Origin: Hofstenia miamia
Taxonomy: Eukaryota > Xenacoelomorpha > Acoela
Reading direction: 5' to 3'
DNA length: 64,000 nucleotides
NCBI GenBank assembly: GCA_004352715.1
Contig: SCFE01000037.1
Location: 1,383,980-1,447,979, forward strand
The translations under genes were made by a program, and so were the position numbers. Below the pieces are notes generated by a model, which was not told the origin of the DNA, did not search any database, and saw nothing but the letters and a program-made list of their open reading frames with translations. Below, piece by piece: positions 24,641 through 37,675 of the stretch (position 1 is the stretch's first letter; each line of letters begins with the position of its first letter).

Positions 24641-24842
24641 GGATATTTTGAATGATGAGTTCATGTTGTAGGTATTTTCTATTTGGGGCGTTCACTCGGC
24701 GGTAGTGAGACAATGTTGGGTGATAGGTGAGATATAATTCTATCTTTGTCTCTACCAAGAGTGCATCATGAACACCACCTCTATTTCCACCAGGTACAGT
24801 GGGAGAACCAACAGCTATATTCTTTACTAGTTCATCAACCAT
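24546..24842 (-). CDS. TE-associated hypothetical ORF (98 aa)
   Basis: Open minus-strand frame with LTYHPTLSHYRRVNAPNRKYL followed by a polar helical region and YSTYQRMIKELHKIKYRKM. The combination of an HYxR motif, a PNRKYL motif, then a loosely conserved Tyr-rich segment resembles a large uncharacterised family of transposon-linked proteins common in arthropods and cnidarians. I place it there by pattern memory only. It is short for that family, so it is probably a fragment. Its last 30 residues are repeated at 23505-23597 because of the 1.04-kb tandem duplication. Protein function unknown. Confidence 0.4.
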   Translation of the reverse strand: MVDELVKNIAVGSPTVPGGNRGGVHDALLVETKIELYLTYHPTLSHYRRVNAPNRKYLQHELIIQNILDDYTSKHTKLSYSTYQRMIKELHKIKYRKM

Positions 24843-24849
24843 ACTAGAT

Positions 24850-25634
24850 TTAGGGCCATAGTCAAGTGTTAATAGAAAGAACGTTTTGCAAACTTGCTGC
24901 CTTCTGCCGTCAGAATTTGTAAAGAAGTAGTAAATATGTCAGCTTCTTGATGCTGTGCTGTTCGTCTTAGTTGCAATTCTTTTTCCAGGTACATGTCCCT
25001 GTGCTTATCTTCCTCAGTTTTCTCTTGGTAGGCGGGAAACCCATTTCAATTATTTCATCTAGAGAATAAACATTGTAAAATATCAATAAGTGTAGTTTCA
25101 GCATATACATGTAAATGAATAATCTTACAACAGCTGCTAGGCTACATTTTTCTAGCCAAAAATCCTAAATTTTATACATAGACAGTAGATATTTTATAAT
25201 ATACATAATCAGATTATTATAAATAAACACAAACATAAATTATTTTCCCAGAACACATTGTCATTGACGTTCACATTGCATGTATTTTGTAACGAAATAT
25301 ATGTAGGCTATTAGAAAAAACAGTTTTATCCATTACCCATTAAGGGGCCCACTTGAAAAATATATTATTGCGCATGATGTAAAATTAGTAAAGCATCAGA
25401 TTTTCATGAAAGTCAATTTTGAAAATTTAGTGAATTAATTACTGTGTTTTGCCAGATGACAGCAGAATACTGAGTTTACTATGAAACCCAAGAAAATCAC
25501 TTGCATTATATTTTGGTAATTGAATTTGTGTATAATTTTCGAAATAATTTTTGTTCAAATTTGTCCGCTTGCATAAATCTATACAACTATTTTAAAATTT
25601 TCCCAACAATAAATATCAAATTACAAATGTAGTA
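24850..25634. other. No gene recognised
   Basis: AT-rich sequence. The first part may be a continuation of the minus-strand TE-associated ORF in broken frames, but no motif confirms it. Confidence 0.4.
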
Positions 25635-25685
25635 ATTTGTAACACGGTCCGCTATTATAAATTGGAAGCGGACCGTGTTACAAAT
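25635..25685. repeat. Perfect 19-bp inverted repeat with 13-nt loop
   Basis: ATTTGTAACACGGTCCGCT at 25635-25653 is mirrored exactly at 25667-25685. The GC-rich core (ACGGTCCGC) stands out from the AT-rich background. It could be a hairpin RNA, a protein-binding palindrome, or paired ends of a deleted inverted-repeat element. Confidence 0.8.
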
Positions 25686-25689
25686 CAGG

Positions 25690-27310
25690 GTACAAAAAAT
25701 GTCATACAAGACTAGAATATAAGCGAACTATAAATACAATAATGTAACAAACTTATATAAAATTAATAGAAAGCAAGTTATTTGCCATCTTCAATAGGCT
25801 TCAAGTATTGTCATTCTGATTAACCTCCTACACAGCGCTTTCCACTTCCATTTCTAAGTTTTAAAAAGTTACAAATCCCTGTTGATAACTCCCATCTCTC
25901 AGAAAAGTACAGCAGGGCTATAACATGCCCACAGAAGTATATTCTACTAAACTTCGCACACGTGCATATGAGACTACTGTTATGTGAAATAACAATGAAG
26001 GTATATTGTCTAAGAGGTAGAGTTTCAAAGTCATTTCGACTTAATTGTAGTGTGGCAAGATAAAATTTTTACTGTTTCCTCCGGAGTCCTACAAGCATCC
26101 GGAATGCACATAGTAGTAATATCATTGAGAATTACGACTATATTTATTCAGAAGCGTTGAAGGCTTTATCTTCACGTCTCTAATTATACAAGGACTCACA
26201 ACAACCTTTTCATCAATGATTTCTGAATTTCTAAGAATGCCTCTTAAATTGGTGCAATTTATATAACGTGCTATACACGCACCCCCATATCTTGTAATTT
26301 GCGCATTTTTGCCGTCAATATCATCCTTTTTCGTATGAGAAGGTTGATCAATAGCTGCTGCTCTATTCCAATATTTACGAACAACATAGTCTACATAAGT
26401 ATTTCGGTTTTAAAGACCACAATAAAATTGAATATTCCAAATTATACCTAAAGTAGTTAAGAAAATAATGATAATGACAATATTTTTCAACACAATTTCT
26501 GGTTGACATTGTGTGGAAAAAATAAATCGGAAATAATATTTATAATAATATATTTTTATAAAGCACATACACTACAAATAAATACGTAATCTGATGCCAA
26601 ATATACAAATCGAACATGCACGGTGTAAGTCGAAAGAAATTAGGCTTGAATTTTGCTTCACACTGAGCAATATAATTGCCCGATCTAATTGCCAATAGCA
26701 GTTGATTGAATTCAGTGGGGCCAACGATAGAAAAAGCGTGGGAATCTCGAGTCAATCTGATCCGTTGAACATTCAGTATTCCGTCATTAATATGACGTTT
26801 GTTATTATAAAATGTACGATGATTTAAAAGATTTGCTAAGTAACTGGGGATAACTTATTAATTGAAAGCTATCCAAAGATGCACATTTTGTAAATAATTC
26901 TAACATCAACATGTAACCAATACAGTTGAATAATGGCGGCAGAAATATGATCATATTTTCTCACTCTAAAACTACACGAGCACAGTTGTTTTGAAGAGGA
27001 TACACTTAGTCACTAGATAGTTTGTAACACCATATAGCAATGAATTGAACTGATCTACAATAAAAAATTCACAAAGCTCTTTCGAGGGTGAAATTTAGCA
27101 TACATGATTAACATCTGAAAATTAAAAACCAAGAATTAGTCACATATTGTCTATTCATTAGTGGCAGTGCACTATATATGCTATCCTCGAAGGAATCGGA
27201 ACCTGATGTCATAATTTTGGTTGCATTAGGGTTAGAAAGAGATGAAATAATGGTAGATGTTCCGACAGCGTTCTATAGAAATCGATTATTTTATTTTATT
27301 TTGAATTAAA
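25690..27310. other. No gene recognised
   Basis: Both strands show only short open stretches. A minus-strand stretch around 26250-26420 has coding-like composition without a recognisable motif. Confidence 0.4.
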
Positions 27311-27312
27311 TG

Positions 27313-28297
27313 TACACTTTCTCTCAAAAGTTTAGTAACACCCATTATTTTTATGTTAAAAATGAAACTTTTTATATAACAGGTTTGAAAAAACATTTAT
27401 TTTCCAATATGATATATTTGCCTAATTATAACAACATTTTAATGAAATAATGGAAATATACAATAGTTCTTTCCATTAATATTTTGATGGAAACCCTTTG
27501 TTTTTCAGCACAGCCATCACACGCCGTGGCATTGAAAGTACCAGAATTTCACATACTTCTCTTGTTATATCTTGGCATCACACATGTTTTATTTCAGCTA
27601 TAAGATCAGGAATGTTTGTACACTGTTTTTTACACGGTTACAGAAATCAAGGCGCCTCTTTAGTTGAGCGGGAGTTAATTTTGGCTTTGTTAATGGCTTT
27701 GAAGCTGGAAGTTTAAGATTCTTATTCAAAATATGGCATATATTGCTTTTTGACACATTAGCAAGTTCAGGTATTTCTTTGCGAAGAGTTGTTGATGTCA
27801 CAAATGGATTGTTCTTAACAAATCTACTCATTCTTCTTCTGATGTAAGGCGAAGTCTTGGTTGGGCGACCTGAACGGGGTAGAGGTTTTGTTGATCCAGT
27901 GTCGTTGTGGAGTTTAAGTATACGTGACACTTTTGATATATTTAGCTTTCTTGATATTTCAGATAAAGAATTTTGCTCCGTATGTCGCAAAATTAATATA
28001 TTGTAGCGCTTACAAGGAGATATTTGACATACTTTGCCCATAATTTCTATAAAAATGAATTAAATTGGGTCTAGTTTTACAATATTCAAATCAGCCAATG
28101 AACGCAGTTCTGATGAAATATTTTATTCGATTATTGTTATAAATTATTACAAATATGTGAGATTACTGCTATCAATAATAAAGTAATAAAGGAAAGTAAT
28201 AATTATTAAAACAAACTTTAAACTGGATCTATTTGTATTGAAATTTCATATTTCGTAATACATAACAGGTGTTGCTAAACTTTTAAGAGGCATTGTA
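27313..28297 (-). mobile_element. Tc1-like transposon, internally deleted
   Basis: Flanked by TA at 27313-27314 and 28296-28297. The inverted ends share AAAAGTTTAG-AACACC close to each terminus. The transposase is on the minus strand. Its N-terminal part (28041 down to about 27600, about 145 residues) starts MGKVCQISPCKRYNILILRH and includes the paired HTH region ending in the GRPTKTS linker and the second HTH, NICHILNKNLKL. The frame then jumps directly to the C-terminal tail SMPRRVMAVLKNKGFPSKY, with one stop, at about 27600-27480. The whole DDE catalytic core is missing. The element could at most be mobilised in trans, and could encode a DNA-binding-only protein. Confidence 0.85.
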
Positions 28298-28309
28298 TGT
28301 ATGATGGTC

Positions 28310-28570
28310 TTTGTTGAACCGTTTAGACAATGTGGATATAAAAAATAAACAGTAGGGGCTCTAAGCATGACCATTAAGGATCTCCATGTAATAGATCAAA
28401 TTTTCTACTAGTGTCACTAACATATAAAACAGTTTGAGTTCTATTTGATAGGTTGGAGGCGAAACATCTAAAACAAGTCCCGGCCACTTCATAGCTGTTA
28501 TGTATGGTTAGCATAATATCATGTAGAATAGTACATGATGAAAAAATTGCAGTGTTTTTTTGCATACATC
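28310..28570 (-). pseudogene. Non-LTR RT fragment
   Basis: Minus-strand frame reads CTILHDIMLTIHNSYEVAG, then ASNLSNRTQTVLYVS, then LLHGDP, a stop, and CLEPLLFIFYIHIV. The order and spacing match the RT motif A-to-B region of jockey/CR1-like LINEs (SYLSNRTQ...GVPQGSVLGPLLFxxYIND). Motif A itself is deleted and motif B is mutated. It is a dead fragment, distinct in wording from the other LINEs in the window. Confidence 0.65.
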
Positions 28571-31500
28571 AAAAAAGATCAAGCATATGATCAAGTCCTT
28601 CAACAGTTATTTACATGTATATTTAAATTCCTGGAAATAGTCACATTTCATCAAGAAATTCAAATTTCTCTGTAATTAGTCTCGCCGTGCGATATATAAC
28701 AACAAAATATAGGATGCAGTTTTATTACGAAAAGTGTATTGAATTACTTCAACGTGGTTAAAATTCCTAACCTCATCCTTACTTGATGCCGTAAGCACTT
28801 CATTCTTGTATATAACGGTAACACCTTCACCACGTCTAATACGTTCCGAGTGATAAATATCATTACCTGAATGAAGCAGAATCTTAAGAGGAACAATGTC
28901 TCCACAACATCACACAAATCAGTGTTTTCATCAATTAAAAAATCATGAATAATAGCTGTTTTATTTTTTACAGATTATCGATTGATTAGTGCTATCTTTA
29001 AATTTGGAGCGCAAATTTGTGTCGGTGAGCTTTTCTGAAATACTAATAGATCATTTTATCTTCCTTCAAACTAATTGACCTAATTAATAATCAGTATTTC
29101 TTATTTAAGGTTTCATGCCAATCGCGCGCATTTGTATTCAAATAGAGCCTGGTTAGTGTTAAATTCCGTGGCCAAGCACTTGAAGACATTAGTTTTTCTG
29201 CTTCTTCATGGAAAACTCAATCGTACGATTTCATCTGGCTGTCATTCTTAGAGATAGTTCGAAGTGCTATTAGGTGTAGTCAAATTTGATTACACATTCT
29301 TTTTTTACTTTGTGGTTTCTTTTGGAATCCTTTTTCTCAAATTTGCTTTAGCATGTTTTTAGCACATCATACATGTGCTACACTGAGAATACTGCAGTAA
29401 CCGAAGCCGTAATAAACTGTACCATCAGCCAAGATATATTTTGGTGACATTACATTCCCACAGAAAACTAAATTTTTTTTTATGTGCCGTTCATTACCTT
29501 ATATACATAGGTTTTAAGGGTTGATAACATCAATGGCCAACTTAACCTGTTAGTGGGTATTGACATCGCATGATGTCACCTGATGGAAGATTTATATAAA
29601 TTGCTATCCTTCTCAAATTTATATTTAAGTAAACTTTCTACATAACTAAATGTGGAAATATTAATCCTCATTGATTTCCTGATTCTAAAATATAGCACTT
29701 TAATAAAAGCTTAGAAATTTTTAGTGAACTGTCGCATAATAACTTTGAAATCTGCCGTAAATAGTTTTTCCTTTGTTATGTCGAGAATATCTCCAACAGA
29801 GGAGTGAAGTAAACTTAAATCTCCGTGATTATGAGGCTGTACTAGCTACTTCCCAACTTATATTAGTAAAACAAAAAATTATGCAGTTGTCGTCTGTGTT
29901 TCTCCTCTTGATATACATGTGATAATGCTTGACATCTAAATTTTACCGGATGGCTACAATGGTATGTTGTAAGGTCTCATCCACTTGTTTGTATGCATTC
30001 TTCCCTATGTACGTTATATTAGTCTGCACTCATTATTCTAGAATTAATCATATGAATTGAAGCAGTTATTTAAATTTTAACGTTTACTTATGAAAATTGA
30101 GAAAAGTGAGGATATTGTTACTATAATAAAGAATTATCGTCTATCAAATAAGATTATTCATTAATTGCACGTCTCTATCCAATGTTCCAATTACCCTCAT
30201 TTTAAAGAAGTTTATTGTTCATGACAGCTATGAGATACTTTCTGATAACCGTAAGATCATGTCTCAAAAATTTAAGTACCAATCTTTTTAATCCTCGCTG
30301 CTGTAGAGAAAAAATCGGTTGATTTGAAGAGCCAGTGATTTAGATGTGTCTTTTAACTGCAACTGCGATTGCTCTTTTTGTTTCCTCTAGATCAGTAGCT
30401 GGTTTCCATAATGTGAAGTATTTGCATTTGAAGCTACTCTTTGATACCATGTAACAAGACGTACAAAAACCTACTTAATGTTGGCACCAAAATAAATGCA
30501 TTGACTGCAACTATCAATAAGTGTATACTCGAATGCCTGTTCAATAGCTAAAAACAAAGTCAAATAGCAGAATATTATCACAATTGTATTCCATGATATA
30601 CATCCAGCATTTTTTTTGCATTTTTCAAACGTTTAATAGATTCTAACAAAATTGTGCAAGTAAAAGATGTAGTAATGTTCGTAAAGTTGGTGAATTTTGA
30701 CGATTGTCCATTAGCTTTTGAAAATGATTCACGAGCCAAACATTCGTTGTTTATTTCTCTCATTATACAGGGAAAAAATCCGCATTGTTTCCAGCAGGTA
30801 AGCAAAGAATTGTATAATTTTTAATACCTTCAAAAGCATCTTATGTCAGTAACTACATCGCCTCTTACAGAGATCTTTCACCTATGTGAAATTTTTCATG
30901 ATTTGTATAATTAGTTCTAAAACGTTGCGTTTTAGTGAATTATCAAAAAGCAAGCTTCAGCACAGTTGCTCATCATAATTGTGAATTCTAATATCGCGTA
31001 TGAGCAAAACATTGAAAAGTTCAATTCATTCAATAAATCTTTAAAGCAGCCATAGTATTCCGCTAATGTGACATAGTTATTAACATGAGCTTTTGCATAA
31101 TTTTTTCAGCTTCTCATAGCTATCAGTCTAAAAGCTCAGCCCAACCCTACTCAAATCGTGTCCAACTCTGATGCAGACGCCTAAAAATACTTTTAAAGAA
31201 AGTTCTTAAAATGAATATTAATTAAAGTTAGAAAATTGGGAGGGAGGGTTGTTCTGACACCCTCCTTGGGAGGGAATTTGTCAAAACGTTTCTTGTGAAT
31301 TTGATTAAGTTTTGAAGTTGTGCCTGTGCACAAACGTAGGATCAGTATAACTCAGAAAATTTCATTGTGAACGAAGCTGAGAGCGCCGTGCATGCAACTA
31401 ATTTGTGAGCCCTACTAAAATCCGGAAGAGTGTACGCTACTTTTATATTATGAGAGTGAGACTCGGTCAACGTGCTTTGAGTTGTTCTTTAGTTTTCACA

Positions 31501-32005
31501 CTTAGGCCTATTTTATTTCATTTGGTAGTGGTCTTCGTTCGGGCCGATTTTGCATGAATTTTTAAATATTTTTTTATAATTGAATGTATTAATGTTTAGG
31601 TAGTCAGGCATTTTGTTGTCAGTGCAAAGCGATGAATGTTCCCCAAGAGACTACACTTCCTCTTTCATCTAGTTGGACATGCAGTGGGAAGCATTGATGT
31701 TTTAAGATTATCTATTACTTAGTGCAATTTTGACAATTCATTAAATGAACATAAGTCACGTTTATTGATAATCTATTAGATATTGAATGATAATGATTAT
31801 TTATTTGAATCTTTTAAGGCGACATGTATATGTTTGTTTCTGTAATGTGTTTTTTGAAGATTTCAACTTTAAATACCTTATTAGTTGATTTTCCTCTTGA
31901 TGGACGATGATGCCCCTTAATATTTTCATCAAAATACATTGCGAATGTTTCTCTGAAAACTAAAATCTAAAAACCCATTAGGAAATCGTGATGGAAATAT
32001 TAATA
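28571..32005. other. 3.4-kb region without recognised genes
   Basis: No ORF above 80 codons and no family motif on either strand. The only local oddity is a G-rich inverted repeat at 31243-31265. The sequence could contain introns or UTR of an unrecognised gene. Confidence 0.4.
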
Positions 32006-32885
32006 TACAGCGCTGGCCATATATCACGCTGAAAATAAACTATATAATATTGTGAGCCACTAAGATGTTCTGCTAATTTTATTGGCGTATTATGTAGCTA
32101 TATAAATGAGGTTTTGGTTTTTATACTCACATATTTATTGTCATGTCATCGAACGCGCTTGCAGTTCATTCAACTGTATTATGCTAAGAAAAGATCACCA
32201 TCACGAACTTTGCGAGACTATGAGACTGCCAACCATCTGGTAAGGGATTCATTCAGTGAATCTTCTATTCGACAGTTAGTGAAGAAGTTTGAGAAAACAT
32301 ATTCTCTTCATGATAAACCACGTTCTGGCCGGCCGTTATTGGCAGAAGAGCGGGAAATATTATGGAGACAACTACTGAACTTAAGAATACTACCTTTTGA
32401 AGTTCAAAAAAAATCGGAGCGGCAAGCGGTATATCCCCTCGAAGTGTGTGTAGAATTTTATGAAAAAATCCTGAGATGTGATAACGGCAATTTTCCAACA
32501 AGCACGTCTTATTGCAAGAGGAGTTGGACAACCCTGGCCACCTCGTTCTCCCGACCGTAGTCCCCTAGACTATTGGTTCTGGAGTCTATTAAAGACTCGT
32601 GTTTATAATCACAACAAACGAGACAATCTAGATGACCTGAAAGCACGTATTTAAGAAGAAATTAAAGTCATCACACCTGATGAATTAGCCCTCAGATTCG
32701 ACCACCTGACTACTTTTGCAAATTTAGTTTTACAGAAAAATGGAGGAACATTCAAACACTTAAAATGACTTGATAATAAACCTCACTACTTTGTCAATTT
32801 ATTGTTAATAAACGGTTATTCAATTACTGTTCATTCTCATGTAGTAAAAGGTTAATCTTAGGCGTGACTTATAGCCAGCCCTGTA
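32006..32885 (+). mobile_element. Mariner/Tc1-superfamily element with decayed transposase
   Basis: TA dinucleotides flank 32008-32883. The left end CAGCGCTGGCCATATATCAC is mirrored at the right by GTGACTTATAGCCAGCCCTG. Plus-strand transposase pieces: SESSIRQLVKKFEKTYSLHD followed by KPRSGRP (the second HTH and linker), then in another frame PPRSPDRSPLDYWFWSLLKT with the region of the last catalytic residue, ending FKHLK-stop at about 32768. The middle of the DDE domain is deleted or scrambled, so the element is nonautonomous. The wording resembles arthropod-type mariner-like transposases. It ends exactly where a LINE fragment begins. Confidence 0.85.
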
Positions 32886-33500
32886 TATGTTTGGCAGTGT
32901 AAAAATAGCAATGTCTTACTTAACACATTCAATTAATAAAAAGATCAAATCTTGGTATGAAGAAAACAAATTTGAAGTTAATTATGAAAAGTCGCTGGCA
33001 ATGATTATCCCATTGAAGAGAAATTTTGTTGATAATATATCTAAAATTAATTGCTATTCCTCAGTAACCACAATTAAATATCTCAGATTTACCATAAATA
33101 ACAAGCTTTCATTTAAAAAACATTGATCAAGTTTATAAAAGATCAATGAGATATTTCTATATAATATTAAAACTAAAAAGATTTTAAAATCAAGATGAAA
33201 CTGAAATTTATTTAATTCTCTAGTTAATTCTATTATAATTTACGCCATAGAAGTATATGCAGGTGAATCAGAAACATCTATATCTAAACTTAACACCATA
33301 TACAAGAAAACGTTTAAATATAAACTTATTACTAAAGAATTGAATATTTTTAATATCATTAAAGCAAAAGAAAAGCATTACATCAACAGATCGAACACTC
33401 TCAAAATCATCCACTAAAACAATTCATTAGCAAAAGACTGAATACGCTACATCAAAATTAAGAAAAAACAATCCACCGAAATTATTCTCATCAAAGACCT
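32886..33500 (+). mobile_element. LINE RT C-terminal fragment
   Basis: Plus strand. An 80-residue frame reads KKIKSWYEENKFEVNYEKSL and then TIKYLRFTINNKLSFKKH, the RT thumb pattern (WLxxNKLxxNxxKT...KYLGxxID). Downstream in another frame IIIYAIEVYAGESETSISKL matches the post-RT C-terminal segment of jockey/CR1-like LINEs. Stops interrupt it. Its wording is closest to family B at 60.8-63.2 kb. Confidence 0.6.
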
Positions 33501-35112
33501 TCCCTGATCGATATTTCTCATGTTATTAATTATTTTTATTTTTTTAGTTTTGTAGTTTTTAGTGTATTGTAAGCTTATAATTAAGTTTATTATTATTACT
33601 AGATGAAAAAAATTATTATAAATTCAATAATCAATTGTAACATTTAATTCTCAAATGTTATAAGCAAATATTTAGACGGAAATTTTTTTTAAGAATATGG
33701 ACAAGGCTATCGTAGGGATGAAATTATCATCATACCCACAGTTTTTACCTTTTAACCGGCTGTTTATGGGTCTGGATTGATATAGTACCATATAGCTTAG
33801 AAGAATTTACAAGATTTTTTTGATACATTGAATCTTTACTTATTAAAAGCGCAGCAGCAAACTATCAAAGGTAAATGGCAATTAACATATGTTAGTTTTA
33901 GGCCACTTTTTCAAATAAAAATTTCCGTAAGAAAATACACAGTTAAATTGCAATAAAGCTATTCTGCTACCAATATTGAAATGAAAAATTTAAATATGCA
34001 ATATATCTAAAAATTGAAAATAGAGATAAATGATTATGCGGCAGTTCATATAAATAAATGCAATTTCATTAATACGCGACCATTTCTATTGTAGTTCGAA
34101 ACTATTAGATTACTTCAAAAGTTGGCTTCAATTTTTAAATTATCCGCAAAGATATATAGTGTTGATTGTAAGCTAGTCATTAATAAAATTTACGGATAAC
34201 GTCGATCCAAGAGCATAATCTTGAATAAAGATCAGGCCACGGTAAACGCGACACGAGAATCAAATTTTTTGTAAAGCATTTATAAACGACATGCGCACAA
34301 AGGCAACTATCAGAACTCATGAATCTGAAAAATATTTGTTGAACCTAACTTCGTTCTAGAGATATGAGTGTATAAATTTTAAGAATTCGTTAATGAGCGT
34401 TCTTAGTTTAAAAATGTGTGACTATGATTTCCAAAGTTTGCACAATGATAGAATATCACATGGGACCAGGGTTACACTGTTTTAAATAAGTGCTTTAAAC
34501 AAGGAGAAAAAGAACATGTTTAATACCTTTTGAAAAAACAGCACTGTTTTTTATTTCAAATAAATGCTAATTGTAATTGGAACGTCTACTTGCTTTGTAA
34601 ATGCTGTATCGCCAAAAAACTGGCGCTTTGTAATACAAAATTTAAATAATACCGTGCTCTGTATTTTTTTGTAAGAGTGTGTACAAAAATAGCAAATTTG
34701 GGGTCCCCTTGACATTTTAGTGGTCCATAAAACAATTTTAATTTACAACGATTTTCAGAAATGAAATGGAATTTCTATAGAAATTTGCGCCTTTTTAAAG
34801 TATTCATGCAACTGTTCTATTATTTATAGCAATAATCATCTATTACATTGGTGGGTTAACTACAACCCGTCATTGGTTTTCATTCGACTTGTTGAAAGCT
34901 TTTATGAAGCACAGCTTCAATGCAGGTACTTCGTAACTGTTTTCGTTTACGTACACATTCTGTTGTTTGGTAGTTCATATAGAGTTATTCAGTGAAAGAT
35001 ACTTTTGTATGCTAAATTTAAAGATCATTCTAGACACTTTTTATTTAGTATTTCTCTTTAAAAATTTTGTTTTGTGTATCCTAGAATTTAGGTCTATGAT
35101 TAATCATGGTTG
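33501..35112. other. No gene recognised
   Basis: AT-rich sequence with no ORF of note and no recognised repeat. Confidence 0.4.
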
Positions 35113-36427
35113 TCCATAATATTAAATGGTGGTTGTCCACAATTTGTGCAGATTATGCTAGGAAAATTCTGTTCCCTGGCGATTTTTAAGTAATAACAGG
35201 CAGTTCAAAATATTAGGGGTTTCTGTATATATTTAAAATATAGGAGCAAATAACCAAAAAGCATGAATCCGAGAATAAAAATAAATTATATAGCTTACAC
35301 CAGTAATATTTGACAAAATGTAGTTTAAATAAATTGTGCATTTATTTCAATGCCTGTGGTGCAGAGATGGAATCGGATCCAACATTTCAAGATCAGATCT
35401 GGATCTGAAACTTCAAGATCCGTATCCGATTCGAATTTTTAAGAAAAATAGTTTCAAATCCGAAACGGATCCGAATTTAATTATGTATTCTAACAATAAA
35501 TCAACATGGAGTTGAAAAACATTTATTTTTAAATGCGAATAGAAAATTTGAAGTTCTTCAACACTATCTTGAGATAAAAAATGGACATATACTTACGAAA
35601 TAGTCCATGCAAATCAACTTATCTGTAAGCTTTGTAATAATCTAGTTCTTAAAACTGTGATCAACTATAATCATAGTATATTTATAGAGTTTAAATAGTT
35701 GAGTTTCTTACAGTATTACCTCCCGTATTAATTTTATGTCCAAATTCAAAAACAACCACTTTGCAGTGTCACTATAAATTGAAGTTGTTTCAAACAAAAT
35801 AAATTTACTTCAAAATTGCAGCTAAGGCGATGAAAACAAGAATAGCACAAATAATGGAAATTAAAGAACAGCCCCAAATTTATATTGTTGTAGAGTGTAT
35901 TAAAATCCGTGATAGAAAATTTATTTTTCAAACAAAATTTGATTTAAATATACATTTTGAATTTTACTGAAATTGGATTAAAAAATTTTAAATTTTATAA
36001 CAGCAACATTAAATAAATTAATACCCTATTAAAATTATGCCGACTGTATGCTTCCATAAACATTTTTGTATTAGTGATTGTAATAATAACAAACCTTCTG
36101 AGCACTAAGTTGATCTTGGCATTGCAAGTTGCTTAGAGTGTATATTTAATTGAAATTATTGATTGAAGAGCATCCCAAATTATATTAGTATTTTTACATT
36201 TTGCAGTGTTTGCAAAAGCTAAGGTATTCCACTTGCTTCTCTGTGTTTTGTGCTTTCTTTTTGACATACATATTAGAGAGAAACCTTTTCAGAATTCTGC
36301 TCTTCCACTTGCAAGTTTGTACAAACAAATGTTTTTGGTTGCTTTATTATTTTATCATTATGTAATGGTTAACATGAATCGCATTTTCAGATTTAAAGTA
36401 TTCGTCACCAATTTTATAAATTGGTAA
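35113..36427. repeat. Block duplicated as contig 39341-40582
   Basis: It is nearly identical to the contig between two 1000-N gaps, apart from scattered single-base changes and an approximately 73-bp segment (about 35669-35741) missing in the other copy. It includes most of the hAT element plus its left flank, so the copy is of the locus and not of the element alone. Confidence 0.9.
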
Positions 36428-36636
36428 ACGCGGAACCTGTTGTATAAACAATGAAATTCAATTATAAAATTTCACTTAGATTGAGATTATTAACACACTT
36501 AAATCGGTATTCAATGTAAAAATGTGCGTAATTTATAAAATGTACAAATACAAAAGTTTTAAAAAATTTTGGATCCGAAACAGATCCGAAGTTTCTAAAA
36601 ATGAAGATCCGATCCGATTCCATCTCTGCTGTGGTG
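35354..36636. mobile_element. hAT-type nonautonomous element with exact 8-bp TSD
   Basis: The element at 35362-36628 is bounded by CTGTGGTG on both sides (35354-35361 and 36629-36636). The terminal inverted repeat CAGAGATGGAATCGGATC is perfect over 18 bp. Both ends carry clusters of GATCCG/CGGATC words, typical of subterminal transposase-binding repeats. The interior (about 1.27 kb total length) has no long ORF; a 73-codon open stretch at 36206-36427 is conserved in the duplicate contig but resembles no transposase. Confidence 0.85.
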
Positions 36637-37320
36637 GTTTCCCGAAACTATTTTGTAGACGTTTATAACTCAAGAACTAAGGAAGATATTTAAAATCTGA
36701 AAACATCACGAGATAGAGAATTGTCTTATGTCATTTTTCGACTTAACTTCCCGACCTGCTCCTGTCCTGTGCAGGCGTGCCAACCTTTGACTTTGCGCAA
36801 AATAGACTATTCATCAATGTTACTTGGTTGTGAAATTTCACTACGACCCTAAACGAAAATTGATAGAACAATGGCTTAAACACAACAGAAATATTTATTT
36901 CGTTTATTAAGCTGTTGCGTGATACAAAATGTTATTTGAAGAAAAGTCTATGTAAATTAGGCTAAAGTTGTTGAAAACTAAATTGTGGGGTCACAAACCT
37001 CCATACAGAAACTATTAGTTAAAAATAGTTTTGTTGTATTGGGAGTTTGGATTTAAGTAATTAATTCTAACAACCTAATTCAGATTTCATTTTTCAATAT
37101 TCATCAATGGAGTTTGTTCTATCGCATTCCATTGGTTCAATAGCATCGTGTAGCTGCATGAATTTATTCCAGAGTTTAAAATCCACTTAAAAATGTAAAA
37201 TTCAAATTTTGTAGTTAAAATATATTCAAGCATAGCCTGAAAATTCAAATGCGTTTGTTAACAAAAATAGGATCAAGAACATTTCCAATATCAGCTACGG
37301 AAAAGTTAAAATTTGGTTTA
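36637..37320. other. No gene recognised
   Basis: AT-rich spacer between the hAT element and a LINE 3' end. Confidence 0.4.
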
Positions 37321-37379
37321 AAGATAAGATAATCTATATTCATTTGAATTTTTTACAATATTTCACTGATATTTCAGTA

Positions 37380-37528
37380 GTATATATCCGAGCGTAGGAC
37401 GTGCCACTTTTTTCTGATTGGTCGAGAGGGGGGTCCTAGGACGTGCCACTTTTTTGTGATTGGTCGAGAGGGTTGGCCTTTGACCTGAGACGCCGTGGAT
37501 ATTGGCGGGGGGTGTTTTACTGACGTCA
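37380..37528 (-). promoter_or_regulatory. Left-arm promoter-like array, mirror image
   Basis: The same motifs as the right arm in reverse order and orientation, pointing leftward. The two arms together form a divergent pair. Motif evidence only. Confidence 0.4.
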
Positions 37529-37675
37529 TGCATGTACTTTTACTAGTTTTTGTGTTATTTATGTGGNAATACATGTAATGTATGTTAATGTGGGAAAGTA
37601 AAAACTAAAAAAGTAAAAAAATGCAAACTAAATTATACCACATAAATAACACAAAAACTAGTAAAAGTACATGCA

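Noticed and set aside
31243-31265. G-rich hairpin GGAGGGT...ACCCTCC, possible quadruplex
   Set aside because: Only 7 bp, and the four G-runs needed for a quadruplex are spread over a long loop; weak signal.
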